Assembly: GCA_020809705.1 (NCBI GenBank)
Contig: CP085829.1
Location: 6,634,001-6,698,000, forward strand
Source: Calonectria ilicicola
Taxonomy: Eukaryota > Ascomycota > Sordariomycetes > Hypocreales > Nectriaceae
DNA length: 64,000 nucleotides
Reading direction: 5' to 3'
Positions 33,361 through 45,416 of this stretch are shown one piece after another. How positions within the stretch are numbered: position 1 is the first letter of the stretch; every line of letters starts with the position of its first letter. A program made the translations under genes and the position numbers. The notes below the pieces were generated by a model that was not told the origin of the DNA, did no database searches, and saw only the letters and a list, made by a program, of their open reading frames with translations.

Positions 33361-35449
33361 ATGATGCCGCCTGGAGAAGATGAACACGGCTCGGGTCATA
33401 AAAGACCTCGGGTTGCATCCTTGTATCAACGCAAGAGGGCCGTGGCAGCTTGCCAACCTTGCCGAGTCAGAAAGACAAAGTGCGACAACGTGAGGCCGAA
33501 GTGTGGCTTCTGTACTCGGCATGGCGCCCAATGCACTTATGCAGACTCTGGAAACGACCATTCCTCGTAAGTTGATTCTTTTAGGCGGTTGAGATTCTTG
33601 CTAATCAGCTCGTCGTGTGATGCAGATTTGATCCGGCAAGCCTGGCCATCTTAGAGCGCCTTAATCACGTTGTCTCGCTGCTGGAAAAAGACCAGTCAAA
33701 TTCTCCACAAAACCCTACCCATTTGCAGACCTCCATAGCAGGCCCCTCATCTTTCAATCAGCCTCCAGACTTGGAGGACCTAGACCACGAAGATGATATG
33801 TTAGAAGAGACCCCAAACTTCCCCGCCGCCCAGAATAACTGTGAGGGCATCTTACAATGGCCTGTATTCCAAGAGTATATGCTGGGTGTGGATTCATTCG
33901 TAATGGAAGTAGGGGATGACGGACCGTCAAACTCGACAGAAAGTAGACCAGGAATAAGCATCCTTGGCCGGGGAATCCAAGAGGAAGACTTTGCCCCGCT
34001 GTCGCAAAAGTTCCTGGCATACGTGCATACAAAAAATCCAATTCTTGACGTAACAGAATTTTCAGGTTTCGTGAGAGACGCTGCTGAAACTGGGCTGAGA
34101 TGGGATGGCCCTTCGTGTCTTGTGGTAAGCCACCGATGCTGTTGTGTCACTATCCGAGTCTCTGGTGATCACAATTGCTAATCAGAAGGTTCCCTTCACA
34201 GCTCATCGCTTGCGCGCTCGGATGCCTTGCCACACCTTTTCGAGCCGAAGACAAGGATGATGACACATTAGCACGATCAACAACAATGCTGATAAACAGA
34301 CAAACGAGTGAAGTGTACTATCTGGCTGCCAAAAAGCGGCTGGGTCTAATGCGACCCTCTCTACTCTACATCCAATGCCTGTTCTTTTGCGGCGTTTTTG
34401 AAATGTACCGCATAGATGCTCTTCAAGCCTGGCATTACTTCAATCTAGCTTGTGTTCAATTCCGCAATCTTCTTTGGAGACAACGCCATTTCTCATCTGG
34501 GGATTTGACAGAATTGCCTCGTCAACAACAACGCATGGAACAGAGACTTTATTGGTCCTGCATGAAATCTGAATGGTAATTGGTATTTCCACAAGTTATA
34601 GGTATATCGTTTTGCTAATGAGCCTGGCGACATAGTGAGTTAAGATGTGAGATTCCCGTCCCAGCAAGCGGGATAAATCGGTTCGGGTTTCCAAAGATAT
34701 TTCCGTCGCCTCCAAATGAGCTTTCCTCGCCACCATCTAATCAAGCAGATGCCGAAAGCCCTTCAGACTTTATAAACCCAGAGGAGGAAAGAAGTTGGTT
34801 CTATTACCTGGCTGAGATTTCATACCGACGTATGATGAACAGGGCCTTTGCATCTCTAGCTAAGCAGGGAGAATCCGGTTGGGGTCAGCGATTTGAAGAG
34901 AATCTTCAAAAACTGGAAACTCTGAATGAACAACTTGACGCCTGGTATGTCTTCCTGAGTTCTCAAGTTCCGAATATTGATTAACTATTTAATCTAAGGT
35001 GTTCTCATATTCCGCCGCAAATCACTTTGACTGAAGGCGATGGTTTTAATAATGAATTCGCTCACTTCATTCATGGCCGAGCGATATCATTAAGGGAATG
35101 GATGCACCGGCCATTTTTATACTATGTCATCCACCAACCTCTCGATGACCAGTTCATTTCACAAGCCCTACCCCTAGCAGAGAAATGTCTCGAGCTTTGT
35201 GTTCAATCCCAGTTGAGAATTCACCCATTCCATCGCCATCACGGAACATGGTATATTGCTCGCACGTCAATGACTCGTGCCCTTTTACTTATTGCAGCAG
35301 CGAAAAGTGGCAGGTTGAGCCTCCCTTGCAACTGGAAAGTAGCTTTGAACTCATCCATGAAAGTTCTAGAGTTTTGGGCCGAGGAATCCCCAGATTTGAA
35401 GAGATCAATTGACATTCTGAGTCGTTTGGTGCCGGACTTTACCGAGTAG
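33361..35449 (+). CDS. Zn2Cys6 transcription factor, likely cluster regulator (5 exons)
   Basis: Exons 33361-33566, 33626-34124, 34202-34575, 34636-34944 and 34999-35449 give 612 residues. The zinc cluster is complete: Cys31, Cys34, Cys41, Cys48, Cys51, Cys58 (CQPCRVRKTKCDNVRPKCGFC). A short leucine-type coiled coil (LAILERLNHVVSLLEK) in exon 2 would allow the dimer that a CGG-N7-CGG site needs. An acidic stretch (DLEDLDHEDD) follows. The C-terminal domain (LIACALGCLATPF, MEQRLYWSCMKSE) is of the fungal_trans type. The element 60 bp upstream of its own ATG, and copies at the flanking enzyme and transporter promoters, make it the obvious candidate binder; this is inference. It is convergent with the sugar permease. 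Confidence 0.92.
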
Positions 35450-35683
35450 CTCTTAGATAGTTGTCTGAACCTCTTGAACCAAGGGCTTCAGAGTATTTTA
35501 ATGAGTCAAATACATTCCAATACTGTGATGTACTGGTTACTTCCAGCCAGAGATGATTTAATATTCTGTCGTGGATTTATCAAACAGAGTATTACTTGAA
35601 CATCCTTGAACCGACACCGCAAGATTGCAATATCGCTACCATCGCACACACAAATATTATTCGACTAATTCGTTCAATACTTG

Positions 35684-37409
35684 TCAATTCCCTGCCTTCT
35701 CCTCTTTGGTCTTGCCCTCCGCTTCGTCCACTTGTGCATCGTTACACATTTCCAACTTGCTATCAGTCATTGCGGATTTTCCCTCAAAGATTTCCGCAAT
35801 CTCTTCAAGAGTGTGTCCCTTTGTTTCAGGGAACAATAACCATACCAAGCCCAGAAGAAATGCCAGAATGCAGCAAAATACTATGTAGTACTTCCACTGA
35901 ATATTCTTCATGGCAATCGGATTCACCTGGTTTCCGAAGATGAGACCCGCATAGGCCGACATATAGCTAACTGTCAATCCACGACTCCGCAAAGTGTACG
36001 GGAAGATCTCAACAGGGTACGCCTGTAATAACGGAGTCCATGCTGTATCGTAGAAGAAATAGGTCACAAAGATGAACCCTACGACTGCTCTTCCAATTGC
36101 TTCACCTCCGTTCTGAACGAAGTGGGCTGTGAGAGCAGTCCATATGATGTAGCTACACAGCATCCCACCAGTAGAGGTTAAGAACAGGGTACGCCGTCCT
36201 AGACGGTCAACCATTAATGCTCCCAGGAATGTTGCAACCAGCCAGTTGAAAATCTGCAACAAGCCATTGATGAGGGTTTGATCCTTGACCTCAGTGATAC
36301 CAATAGTATCAAGAACAAGTGTGAGGTAATAGCTCAATAAACCTATGCCATTACATTGGCTAAACCAGCCCACAATCATGGCGATGAGAGATCGACGTCG
36401 ATTGGCCGGCGTGCGGATCAAGTCGAACCATGAGCCGGATAAAACCTCGGCCTCGAGGGCAAGAGTCTCTTGGACTTCGCGAATCTCAAATCCGACGAGT
36501 GGTGACTCGAGATCTCCACCTGCGTGATGTTGTGCAAATACTTTGCGAGCCTTCTCGACCTTTCCTTTGGACACAAGATATCTGGGAGATTCGGGTACAA
36601 AGAAGACACCTAGTAGTTGGATCAAAGGGACAGCACCTTGGAGAAGCGAGGGAATACGCCAACTCCAGGAATTATTTATCTTAAATGTTCCATAAGTTGA
36701 CCAGGCTGCAAAAATAGCACCAAAATACTTTCCACAAAGTCAGACATGGTGTAATCGAGTGGCTTCGAGAGACTACTCACAAAAAACGTGTTATACAGAG
36801 CCGTAACCTTACCTCTTTGGGTTGGATATGCGAGTTCAGCAATTAGGATAGGGCTCGGCTGGCCGATAAAAGTGGTGGAAAAGCCCAGAAGCGCTCTGGC
36901 TGCTAAAAATGTGCCAAAATTGCGGGCCATCCCTTGCATAATGGAGAATCCCACGCAAGCGACCAACCCGAAAAGGATGGGAACCTTGCGGCCAAACCGA
37001 TCGGAGACGAAAGTTACTATTGGAAGAGCCACGGCTTTTCCGAGGGGGTAGACTACATTCATGACTCCCAAAACAGCTCCTTCGGGATTGTTGAAGTATG
37101 TCCGCCATTGAGGGAGGGTCTGAAGCCCGTTCATCATTGATCCTAGATCAGTATCCATTAGCTGAATGCATTGAATTCGGACATTGCCACTTACCATCAT
37201 ATCCAATCGATGCAGAGGACAGCAAGGGGACCAATAGAATTAGATTTAACCTAAGCATGTGCCAAGTACGATACCATGGCTCCGGGTTTGTTGGAAGAGC
37301 CTAGACAAAGGTTGTCAGAATTCCGTATTCGCAATGTAAGAAATTATCAGATACTTACTGCAGCAAGCTTTGAACCAGCTATTGTTGTACTTCCATCTGC
37401 TGGTGCCAT
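35684..37409 (-). CDS. MFS sugar transporter (12 TM), lactose permease-like (1)
   Basis: Exons 37359-37409, 37195-37300, 36781-37142 and 35684-36727 give 520 residues. The third intron uses an acceptor that yields YFGAIFAAWSTYGT, matching the family. Sugar-porter signatures are SDRFGRKVP (loop 2-3), AYPTQRGKVTALYN, PESPRYLVSKGK after TM6, VDRLGRR, and PETKGHTLEEI at the end of TM12. The first exon is just 17 codons. It would import a mono- or disaccharide or a related polyol by proton symport. One CGG-N7-CGG element lies 415 bp upstream, linking it to the oxidoreductase and PLP genes. It resembles the permease at 56.8 kb. Confidence 0.93.
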
Positions 37410-37823
37410 CGTGAGTAACGGATATTATGTAGCAAAGAAATGAAGCAAACGCGCGAGTCGGGATCGACAGTGTCATGGAGGGTTGGCACAAAAGAGACCC
37501 CTCCCATGGTATGAAGGAGGGGCAGAACCTGAATTAATATTCGTATTCATCATACCCTGTTCCCACCTGTCTAAGCGACACAGCCAAGACCATAGTACTC
37601 TAGCACTCACACATAGACATCTTGCAAGGTGTGAGATGTGGAGAACTCGTAGATCGCGTTCCTCTCCCCATGGGGAAGCTCTGTGGCACGTCCAAGGTTG
37701 CATGCGGGGAGGATGAGGTTTTCCATTATCAACAAACCAGGGTCAATTGAGGTTGAATGTAATCCAGCAAATCAGTCTGGCTGGGGAAGAGCGGAGAGTG
37801 GAGAAGTCCCGGCCAACCCCCGT

Positions 37824-37837
37824 TCCGCTACTCCCCG
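37824..37837 (-). promoter_or_regulatory. CGGGGAGTAGCGGA element at the permease promoter
   Basis: Written TCCGCTACTCCCCG on the plus strand. Identical to the copy at 29806-29819. 415 bp upstream of the sugar permease ATG and oriented with that gene. Confidence 0.75.
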
Positions 37838-37971
37838 ACACTAGCATTCTCGGACTTGGCTTCAAAACCAGGTAGTTATGCGCGACGCATGAGCCAACAG
37901 ACTTGGCATTCTTGGCCATGTGACATGATCCGGAGACGCTTTTCCTCGTTCAGGGATTAGCGAGTTATTTC

Positions 37972-38198
37972 TACAGTACAATCCCTGAAAGATTATATAT
38001 CTTCTTTACTTTTTGTCACCATCTTTTAGCCAAATTGTAAATAAATAAATAAACAAATGATTTATATATAAAAATTATTGTTATTTATTTATTTATTTTC
38101 TTTTCTTCATTATTAAATTCACATCTTCAGGTGGTTGAGTTCTGTGTTGCTCAAGGTGAGGAAGTCACAAGGGCACAATCTTTCAAGGGTGTATTGTA
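37972..38198. mobile_element. MITE-like element, copy 1 (TA-flanked, 223 bp)
   Basis: The body 37974-38196 is flanked by TA on both sides. The left end CAGTACAATCCCTGAAAG and the reverse complement of the right end, CAATACACCCTTGAAAG, are imperfect terminal inverted repeats. The interior is AT-rich with TAAA/TTTA runs and has no coding potential. Ends, subterminal GTCACAAGGGCAC and interior layout are shared with the copy at 49339-49542. TA duplication and CAGT-type ends suggest a Tc1/mariner-class parent that is not in this window. Confidence 0.65.
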
Positions 38199-40140
38199 TA
38201 CACAACCACAAATGCTTAAATAAACGACTGCGCCCTCATTTTCAACGACCTGGTCTGGCGGGCCAGCTCCTCAAAGGAGAATTTCGCTTACGATCACCAA
38301 CTTTCTACTATGGCCGATAGATGACATGCTGAGGCTGCCTTCGTGAGCGATAGTGAAACATACAATCATGCAACTTTTATTCTCAACGGCCATGCCCAGT
38401 CTTTGAAGGCAGCATGCAAATTTTCGAGCCTCGACGGTACCTGCAGAATTTCTCGTCTCGGATCAAGATTTTTACTTCAAAAATGACATGGCATAGTTGA
38501 TAGAGTGATTCCCAGGATCCTCTCTTCCTACAATCTCAGTGTCCTGTGCCTATTCATCGCTCGGCATTACATATTACTGCCCCAGCGTTTCATATACACA
38601 GCTCGGGTGAGAATAATATGGCTTTGTGAGTTTGGCCAAAAATGGCGGCACCCTTTGGCTCAAGGGGAAGCTAACATATCTTCAGGTTTGGTGGTGTCAT
38701 TCATTTGCTCCATCTTCTATTTTCTCAAGTTCAGGGTATCCAATGACAACTCCGATCCCAAATTGCCCTTGTGTAAAGTTTATACAATGAGGAGGGGGCG
38801 ATTTACGAGAAGGCCTGACTGCACTCCGACTACAATATTCGACCTCGGGTTTGAGCAACTTCACTTTGAACGCGTCACTTGATCGGGACGCGCGAAGATG
38901 GCGGCAACAGGTTGGCTATTTCTTGCAACATACTGCACAGGAAAAGGGTCATTTTTGGCTGGCCCCTTGATCTTCTGTGATGCTTCCATTTTCATTCCAA
39001 GGCATGAATCTTCATGGCCAATGGCTGCCAAGACGCGTCAGCTCCTTTGATGATGACAATCTCGGGCATGGCTGGCGTTGAGGCGTCGACACCTGAGTCA
39101 GTGGCGTGGCGTGGCGCTGCAAACCGCACATTAACGGCCGCTGGTATGCCCAGGATATTTCGGTCAAATTTTGGCAACTGTCCCTCTCCAGACGTGTGTG
39201 TCTCGGTAAAGGGAGGATGGCACGAGTAGCCAAGGGGTTAGCGGACTGGGGGAGCCAATTAGGGCGTGGTGAGCGTATGGCAAAGCCACGGTGGGGACGG
39301 ATCGAGGCACTGCCTCAAGGATGTATGTTTCACCGGAAAGTGAGCGAGAGTGGACAAAAGCTAGTGTGATTTTTTCACAGTGAAGTTTCATTGACGAGAC
39401 AAGGATGTTTCGAATTGTGGGAATCCCGGTGCGCTTATCGTGATCGACAAACGGCCTGTTTTTAGCTCAGCGTTGTGAGGTGGGATGGACATTCATTATC
39501 GACACATCCCGGCGTGTGCAGGCAGCGGCAGTTCAGTGTTTAGTTTAGACGACGGATACCACTTTGTTATCTAATGCCAGGGGCCATTTATGCATCATAT
39601 TTACCTTTACGGCTCCGATGGCATATGTTGTGCAGGGAAGATTTACGTAAAGCATCCCGAATTGGACACCGAGTCCCGGGTAGGTTGACGGCACGTTGAT
39701 GAATGAATGGGTTATTTGACTGCGGATAAGAGAGGCCGACGAGATGCAGCGTCGGAGTGGAATGGGAATGGAGATGCGGGTGGGATAAGATGGGATGGGA
39801 TGGAATGAGATGATGGTGACATTGCCACGCCTCACGCAACACAAGACTAACCAAACTAGTTACCACACTCAGTACATACAACAGCCATCGTGATGCTGCA
39901 GATGAGATGGGTGATGATTCAGCCAACCCGTCGGCCGGCAGATGGCAGATGGCACTAGACCTAGACTGGCATCGCACAATACACGTGACAGCGGTATCTG
40001 CCCCACATTACAAGCAAGCTTCTCCAAACCACTGCCACAAACGGTTAGACCAGATGCGTGTTAGCGCATGCAAGCTTCTTTGACAGGGCTTTTTTTCCTT
40101 CTCCAGCATGAACGCAGCAGCCTGAGCGACTGGGAGCCGA

Positions 40141-40172
40141 ACGAAACGAGACGAGACGAGAAGACGAGACGA
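40141..40172 (+). repeat. ACGAG/ACGAA microsatellite
   Basis: Imperfect 5-bp repeats just upstream of the helicase start codon, probably in the 5' leader. Confidence 0.6.
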
Positions 40173-40190
40173 TCGCACACACTGAGAGAG

Positions 40191-42065
40191 ATGGATAATC
40201 CACAGCGCCATCGTCCGCGCCAGCAACGTCGTCGAGGCGGCGGCGGCGGAGGAGGAGGCGGTGGTGGAGGAGGTGAGGGAGGCAGAGGAGGCAGAGGCCG
40301 AGGAGGAGGTAGAGAAGGCTTCGAAGGTAGCAGAGGTGGAAGACGAGGAGGAGGACGAGGCCACGGTCGCAGGCCAGGTAACGGAAACCAGCAGCAACAC
40401 CGCAACGACAATGACAACGACAATGACAACGACCAGGGCGATGATGGTGTAAACACATCCCTGGAGCCCATGGCTGTCGATTCGCCGCTGGAGCAGTCCC
40501 CCGCGCCCACCACCGGTGGTAGCGAGCCCGTCCCCCTGGGCACCCGCAAGTTCAGCGAGCTGGCCGACAACAACCTCATCCACGGCACCATTGTCTCGGC
40601 CATCACCCAGGATCTGGGCTTCACCTACATGACGCCTGTCCAGGCCGCCTCCCTCGATGATCTGCTACCACCTGCCCGTCATGACTGTCTGGTCCAGGCC
40701 AAGACGGGTTCCGGCAAGACGATTGCCTTCCTGCTCCCTGCCCTGCAGACCATGATCACCCAGAAGCGAGGCCCCGGCTCCGGCATCTCGCTCCTCGTCA
40801 TCTCGCCCACCCGCGAGCTGGCCCTGCAAATCGCCAAGGAGGGTTCCAACCTGCTCCAGCGCATGCCCCAGTACCGCATCCGTACCGCCATTGGTGGCAC
40901 CAACAAGGACCGCGAGGAGAGGCAGATTCTCAGCGGCTGCGATATCCTCGTCGCCACACCTGGTCGACTCTTTGACCACATGGCCAACGAAGAAATCATC
41001 TATTCGTTCCGCAACCTCGACACGCTCGTACTCGACGAGGCCGATCGCCTCCTTGACATGGGCTTCATGAAGGCCCTGCGAGATATCATTTCTCGCCTCC
41101 CAGACAAGTCCGAAACCAACCGACAGGGCATGCTCTTCTCCGCAACCATTGCCGACCATGTCAAGCAGGTCGCTGGTCTTGTCTGCTCACCCGGATACAA
41201 GTTCATCTCTACGATTCCAGCCGGTGAAGTCAACACACACCAACACGTGCCCCAGCTGCTCATCAAGGTGCCAACCTTCTCCTCTGTCGCACCCGCTATG
41301 GTGGGTTCTATCCGAGAAGAAGCCCCCAAGCACGAGGCTTTCAAGGCCATTCTATTTGCACCAACAGCCGCCCTCGCAGATTTTTATGGACACATCCTCT
41401 CCAACCTACCCGGCTTCCCTCCCGTTTCCGTTCTCCACAGTCGCATGTCACAGAACAAGCGCACAAAGATTACCAACGAATACCACGCTGCCACAACAGC
41501 CATCCTCGTTGCCACTGATGTCGTTGCTCGAGGCATGGACTTTCCCGGCGTCACCACCGTGTTTCAAGTCGGTGTCCCTCTGGATAAGCAGAGTTACATT
41601 CATCGTCTCGGTCGCACTGCTCGGGCTAGCGCCGACGGACGAGGCATCTTTATCGTCACCGAGGCCGAAGAGTGGTTTCCAAAATGGACCCTCAAGGAGA
41701 TTCCCCTGATCCCGCATGCAGCAGACCTGTCTTCTGCAGATGATGTCTATGCTGTTGCCGTGAAAATGGAGGACGAAGAAAAGGCCAAGGTCTATCAAGC
41801 ATGGCTCGGCTACTACAACAACCACTTGAGGTCTCTGAGATGGGACAAGGTGGAGCTGGTTGCGCAGGCTAATGTGTATGCGCGGGATGGACTTGCATCA
41901 CCCGAGACGCCGACTATTGCTCGGACTATAGCCGGGAAGATGGGACTGAGGGGTGTAAAGGGCTTGGTTATTGTGCCCGACCCACCACGAGATAGACAGA
42001 ATAGGGGCAATGGTGGTGGTGGCGGCGGCGGTGGTGGTCGAGGCCGAAACAGGACAAAGGCCTAG
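40191..42065 (+). CDS. DEAD-box ATP-dependent RNA helicase with RGG/Gly-rich ends
   Basis: Single exon, 624 residues from MDNPQRHRP; the frame is open further upstream but that part looks like leader. The N-terminus is a poly-Gly/RGG region (about residues 14-70) followed by an Asn/Asp repeat. The helicase core has the Q-motif region FTYMTPVQ, GSGKT (I), PTRELA (Ia), ATPGR (Ib), DEAD (II), SAT (III), ATDVVARGMD (V) and HRLGRTAR (VI). A Gly-rich tail ends GRGRNRTKA. The arrangement resembles the Mss116 group of fungal helicases, which remodel mitochondrial group I/II introns, but no clear targeting peptide is seen, so a nuclear or cytosolic role is possible. All catalytic motifs are intact. 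It is a housekeeping gene between accessory regions. Confidence 0.94.
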   Translation: MDNPQRHRPRQQRRRGGGGGGGGGGGGGEGGRGGRGRGGGREGFEGSRGGRRGGGRGHGRRPGNGNQQQHRNDNDNDNDNDQGDDGVNTSLEPMAVDSPLEQSPAPTTGGSEPVPLGTRKFSELADNNLIHGTIVSAITQDLGFTYMTPVQAASLDDLLPPARHDCLVQAKTGSGKTIAFLLPALQTMITQKRGPGSGISLLVISPTRELALQIAKEGSNLLQRMPQYRIRTAIGGTNKDREERQILSGCDILVATPGRLFDHMANEEIIYSFRNLDTLVLDEADRLLDMGFMKALRDIISRLPDKSETNRQGMLFSATIADHVKQVAGLVCSPGYKFISTIPAGEVNTHQHVPQLLIKVPTFSSVAPAMVGSIREEAPKHEAFKAILFAPTAALADFYGHILSNLPGFPPVSVLHSRMSQNKRTKITNEYHAATTAILVATDVVARGMDFPGVTTVFQVGVPLDKQSYIHRLGRTARASADGRGIFIVTEAEEWFPKWTLKEIPLIPHAADLSSADDVYAVAVKMEDEEKAKVYQAWLGYYNNHLRSLRWDKVELVAQANVYARDGLASPETPTIARTIAGKMGLRGVKGLVIVPDPPRDRQNRGNGGGGGGGGGRGRNRTKA

Positions 42066-43504
42066 AGAGGCAGGTAATTCTCGACGAAAAGGAAGAAAAA
42101 AAATTAGGAAAAGAAAATGCTTGGTGAGTATTAAGAGACCATTGTGAATAGCTACGCGAGTCCTGAGTATATCGATGTTAGATTGAGGCTCTAATTGTCA
42201 GCCAATTGTAGTTGGACGGTAGGCACATCACACATGGCCACTAGTCCAAGTTGCTCGACACCATCTATTGCGATGGACATGGGGGATATACGCGTGGGCC
42301 TCGCTTCACCCTGGGGTTGGTTTAAACGGAATTCGGCTAGATGCGCTACCGACACGCCAAGCGATGCACAGTCTCGGCAGGGACATGGCGAGAGGCATGG
42401 ATCATCTCCAAGGAGTCATTCACATGTTTATCCCTCTTTTAACGATTCATCGTAAACTCGATGATTTGCTTGTTCGAGCTGGCACACGTGTCATGGAACC
42501 CATTTCTTGAGTCGCAAGCACTTTTGCAAAATGTATGCATGCACGCGTCATTTACTAGCGTCGACTTACACAGACACACCTTTTCTCTAGCACACACACA
42601 CACACACACACACCTTTGGGGTTGTCTCGCACGAACTGGAATCTAAAATGAGCTGCGGTAGAGCTGCTGCGCCCAGTCAAGGGTCAGGATAGCGGCTCTT
42701 CGGGAATAAGGCTGTGTGCCTCCAAATCTGGGCCAAGCTCGGGGCTAAAGCTTGGCCTCAAGTCTATTTGGGCGGCACCTACTGCCGACGCTTTCGAGAA
42801 ACATGGCTTGATGCAGGGGTCCGGCTTTTGGAACAAAATGTATACCACGGCGGATATTAGCGCCCTCTGTCATCCCTGACGAGAGCGCCTGTGCTTTGGG
42901 TCCAAATGTTGATATTTTACGAGACTGGGGGCTATTGAGAGTTGATCTCAGCCACGCCCATGACGAGTCCTCCACAGCACAATCCCGGCCCCGTCCAATC
43001 GAAGCCGTAAAGATGGCCATGATCGAGGAGACTGGGGCATTGAGCTTGAATACAGGCTTATCACTTTCCGTTCCTGAAAATGGTCCACTTTCGTATCTCC
43101 GTCCTGGGCCTTGCCGGGATGTCGTCTCAACCACGACGTAAGAGATGGGGGGTCCCTTTTGTTGCAAGCAATGCTGCGGCAACCTGATGCACTCTCCGGC
43201 AACTATTTGTCACAGAAAGTGCGTCTTCCCCGTCCATTCGGGCTGGTTCGGGCGTTGCAAAGGCTCCACCTCGTCTCTGAGCCACTCGAGGACGTAGACG
43301 ACACCAGATGTGATGCCATCTCAGATACCAGTCTCAAAGTCAACGGTGAGTAGATAAATGAGGTCTCACATCCCCATGATTTCGTGTCTCAACAGCAATT
43401 CCCCGGCACCGTCGGAATATTCTACCCAGGCCGCATGACTACTCTGCCAAGAGGACCCCTCATCTGCTGCCAAGCATCTCGACCAACCTTTGCTTCACAT
43501 CACC
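42066..43504. other. Intergenic, about 1.4 kb
   Basis: Helicase 3' flank and DHA1 transporter promoter. Holds a (CA)n tract at 42591-42613. A 145-codon frame on the minus strand (42745-43182) has no recognisable family or codon pattern and is not called. Confidence 0.45.
42591..42613. repeat. (CA)n microsatellite
   Basis: 23-nt uninterrupted CA dinucleotide run. Confidence 0.9.
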
Positions 43505-45416
43505 ATGAATAGGCATAGCACGTCGGGCTCTATCGTCAATAGGCTCAGTGGCGTACTGGGAAGAAGCTTGACAGGCGAACATCACGATAGAAAGGGAGCT
43601 ACTGATGAAATCCCCCTGTGCGCCCCTTCAACCCCACACTTGCTCAGTGACGACGATTCCGCTAGTGAGCGGACGCGTTTTGATCAAGACGTCGAGAGCT
43701 CTGGAGAACAATCTGGCTCCGAGGATGCAAAGAAGGATTTCGACTTGGTAAATATTGAAACCTTTCCTGAAAACTTTTGAATGCAGCACTGACAAAACTA
43801 ATACAGGTCACCTGGGACGGACCCGACGACCCAGCGAACCCCCTCAACTGGAGCAAGAAAAAGAAATGGACCGCCACGGCGCTTGTGTCCTGCTTCAACT
43901 TCATCTCTCCCGTATCCTCAACGATGCTCGCCCCCGCGTTATCCTCCATTGCTCGCGATTTCAACATTACATCACCCATACAGACAGACATGGTCATGTC
44001 AATCTTCCTCCTTGCGTATGCTTGCGGTCCGTTTCTTTTGGCGCCGCTTTCAGAGATGTACGGTCGTGTAGTTGTGCTGCAGCTAGCCAACATGGTGTAT
44101 CTGATCTTCAACACTGTTTGTGGATTTTCTCAGAGCTCGACGCAGATCATGGTGTTTCGATTCCTAAGCGGACTGGGAGGAAGTGCTCCACAAACGGTAC
44201 GGCGGTTCCTAATTATGTATCCACTTTCAGTGCTAATATGGCCGGTTTTGCAGCTCGGAGGTGGAGTTTTGAGTGATTGCTGGAGAGCTGAGGAGCGAGG
44301 CATGGCCACTGCTATTTACAGTCTTGCGCCTTTCCTTGGCCCCGCTATTGGACCAATTGGTGAGTGGATGTCATCTCGACTGATTGAAAATGGCTAACAA
44401 ATTTCAGCTGGAGGATACTTGACCCAGTATACAAACTGGCGCTGGGTCTTTTGGGTCGTTTCCATGGCCGATGGCGTTGTGCAGGTTCTCGCCTTCCTTT
44501 TCTTCCCTGAGACGTATGCACCCAAGATTCTCAAGAATAAGGCGAAGAGACTACGACAAGAAACCGGAAACATGAACTTGCAAACAGAACACGAGAGGAA
44601 ATACCAAGGATTTGCTCATTCCCTCAAGACAAATTTTACCCGACCATTCAAGATGCTCTTCACTCAGCCTGCTATTCAAATTACGGCCCTCTACCGTGCC
44701 TATCTCTACGGTCTCATGTACCTCATGTAAGTTGGGGATTCATCTAAATGTGTCTGAGTTCATCACTAACATTGTATCAGTTTTGCTTCATTTCCTCTTG
44801 TTTGGACTAATCAATACCATCAATCAACTGGCCGAGCAAGTCTCAACTATCTGTCCCTTGGCATTGGCTTTACTATTGGCCTCCAATTTTCCGCTTATTA
44901 CATAGACAAGGTAAATCGAGGCTTAAAAACAGAGGTTCTTGAGATGAACACAGGCTAACAGAAAGCTAGGTCTATATTCACTTAAAGGCCCGATACTCGC
45001 AACCCGGCCGGCCTGAGTTCAGAGTACCTCTAATGTTCCCGGTGGCAATCTGTATTCCTGGGGGTTTGATATTGTATGGAGTCTCAGCTCATTTTCGAGT
45101 GCATTGGATTGTACCAAACATTGGAGCTTGCATTTTCGGTGCAGGCCTCATGGTATCTTTTCAGTGTGCGCAGACATACATTACAGACGCTTACGAGAAG
45201 TATGCGGCGAGCGCCACTGGTGTAGCCGCGTTTGTACGCACGCTTGCTGGGTTTAGCTTCCCTCTGTTTGCTCCAAGCATGTATGCTCGTCTTGGTATTG
45301 CTTGGGGAAATGCACTCTTGGCTGGCACCGCACTGGTCCTTTGTCTTGCTGCACCCATCATTCTGTGGACAAGGGGAGAGCAGATCCGCAAACACAGCAC
45401 ATATTGTGCTGGTTAG
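43505..45416 (+). CDS. MFS transporter, DHA1-type (12 TM), multidrug/polyamine-like
   Basis: Exons 43505-43747, 43807-44196, 44254-44359, 44408-44726, 44781-44910 and 44970-45416 give 544 residues, all junctions in phase. A hydrophilic N-terminus of about 85 residues rich in Ser/Asp precedes VTWDGPDDPANPLNWS, the block found just before TM1 in fungal DHA1 pumps. LLAYACGPFLLAPLSEMYGR (motif A), FRFLSGLGGSAPQT and the motif C-like LAPFLGPAIGPIAGGYL mark the antiporter group. The central loop is basic and charged. It exports drugs, polyamines or small metabolites at the plasma membrane. It is convergent with the pectate lyase. The start is the first ATG that keeps the N-terminal block; its exact position is moderately sure. 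Confidence 0.92.

Larger units (their letters stand above)
37410..40190. other. Intergenic, about 2.8 kb
   Basis: Contains the permease promoter with its CGG element, a MITE-like element (37972-38198), three GTGGC-type units near 39103-39118, a purine-rich GGGAT-type tract (about 39753-39815), and an ACGAG microsatellite (40141-40172) in the helicase leader. No gene recognised. Confidence 0.5.

Noticed and set aside
37344..37352. TTATCAGAT, a further match to the iron GATA consensus
   Set aside because: It lies in the first intron of the sugar permease. One chance match is expected in a window this long.
26552..37409. A gliotoxin-like (ETP) biosynthetic cluster
   Set aside because: Only two of the enzyme classes are present. 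There is no NRPS, GST, methyltransferase or dithiol oxidase in the window.
39221..39310. A-box-like GTAGCCAAGGGGTT with a weak B-box-like stretch, possible tRNA
   Set aside because: No acceptor or anticodon stem can be folded at the right spacing, and the B-box does not match GGTTCGA.
40008..40624. Long minus-strand frames rich in Pro, Ser or Leu opposite the helicase N-terminus
   Set aside because: They mirror the GGN/RGG repeats of the helicase; low complexity only.
42745..43182. A 145-codon minus-strand frame
   Set aside because: No motif, signal peptide, splice continuation or conserved composition. It sits in the promoter of the DHA1 gene.
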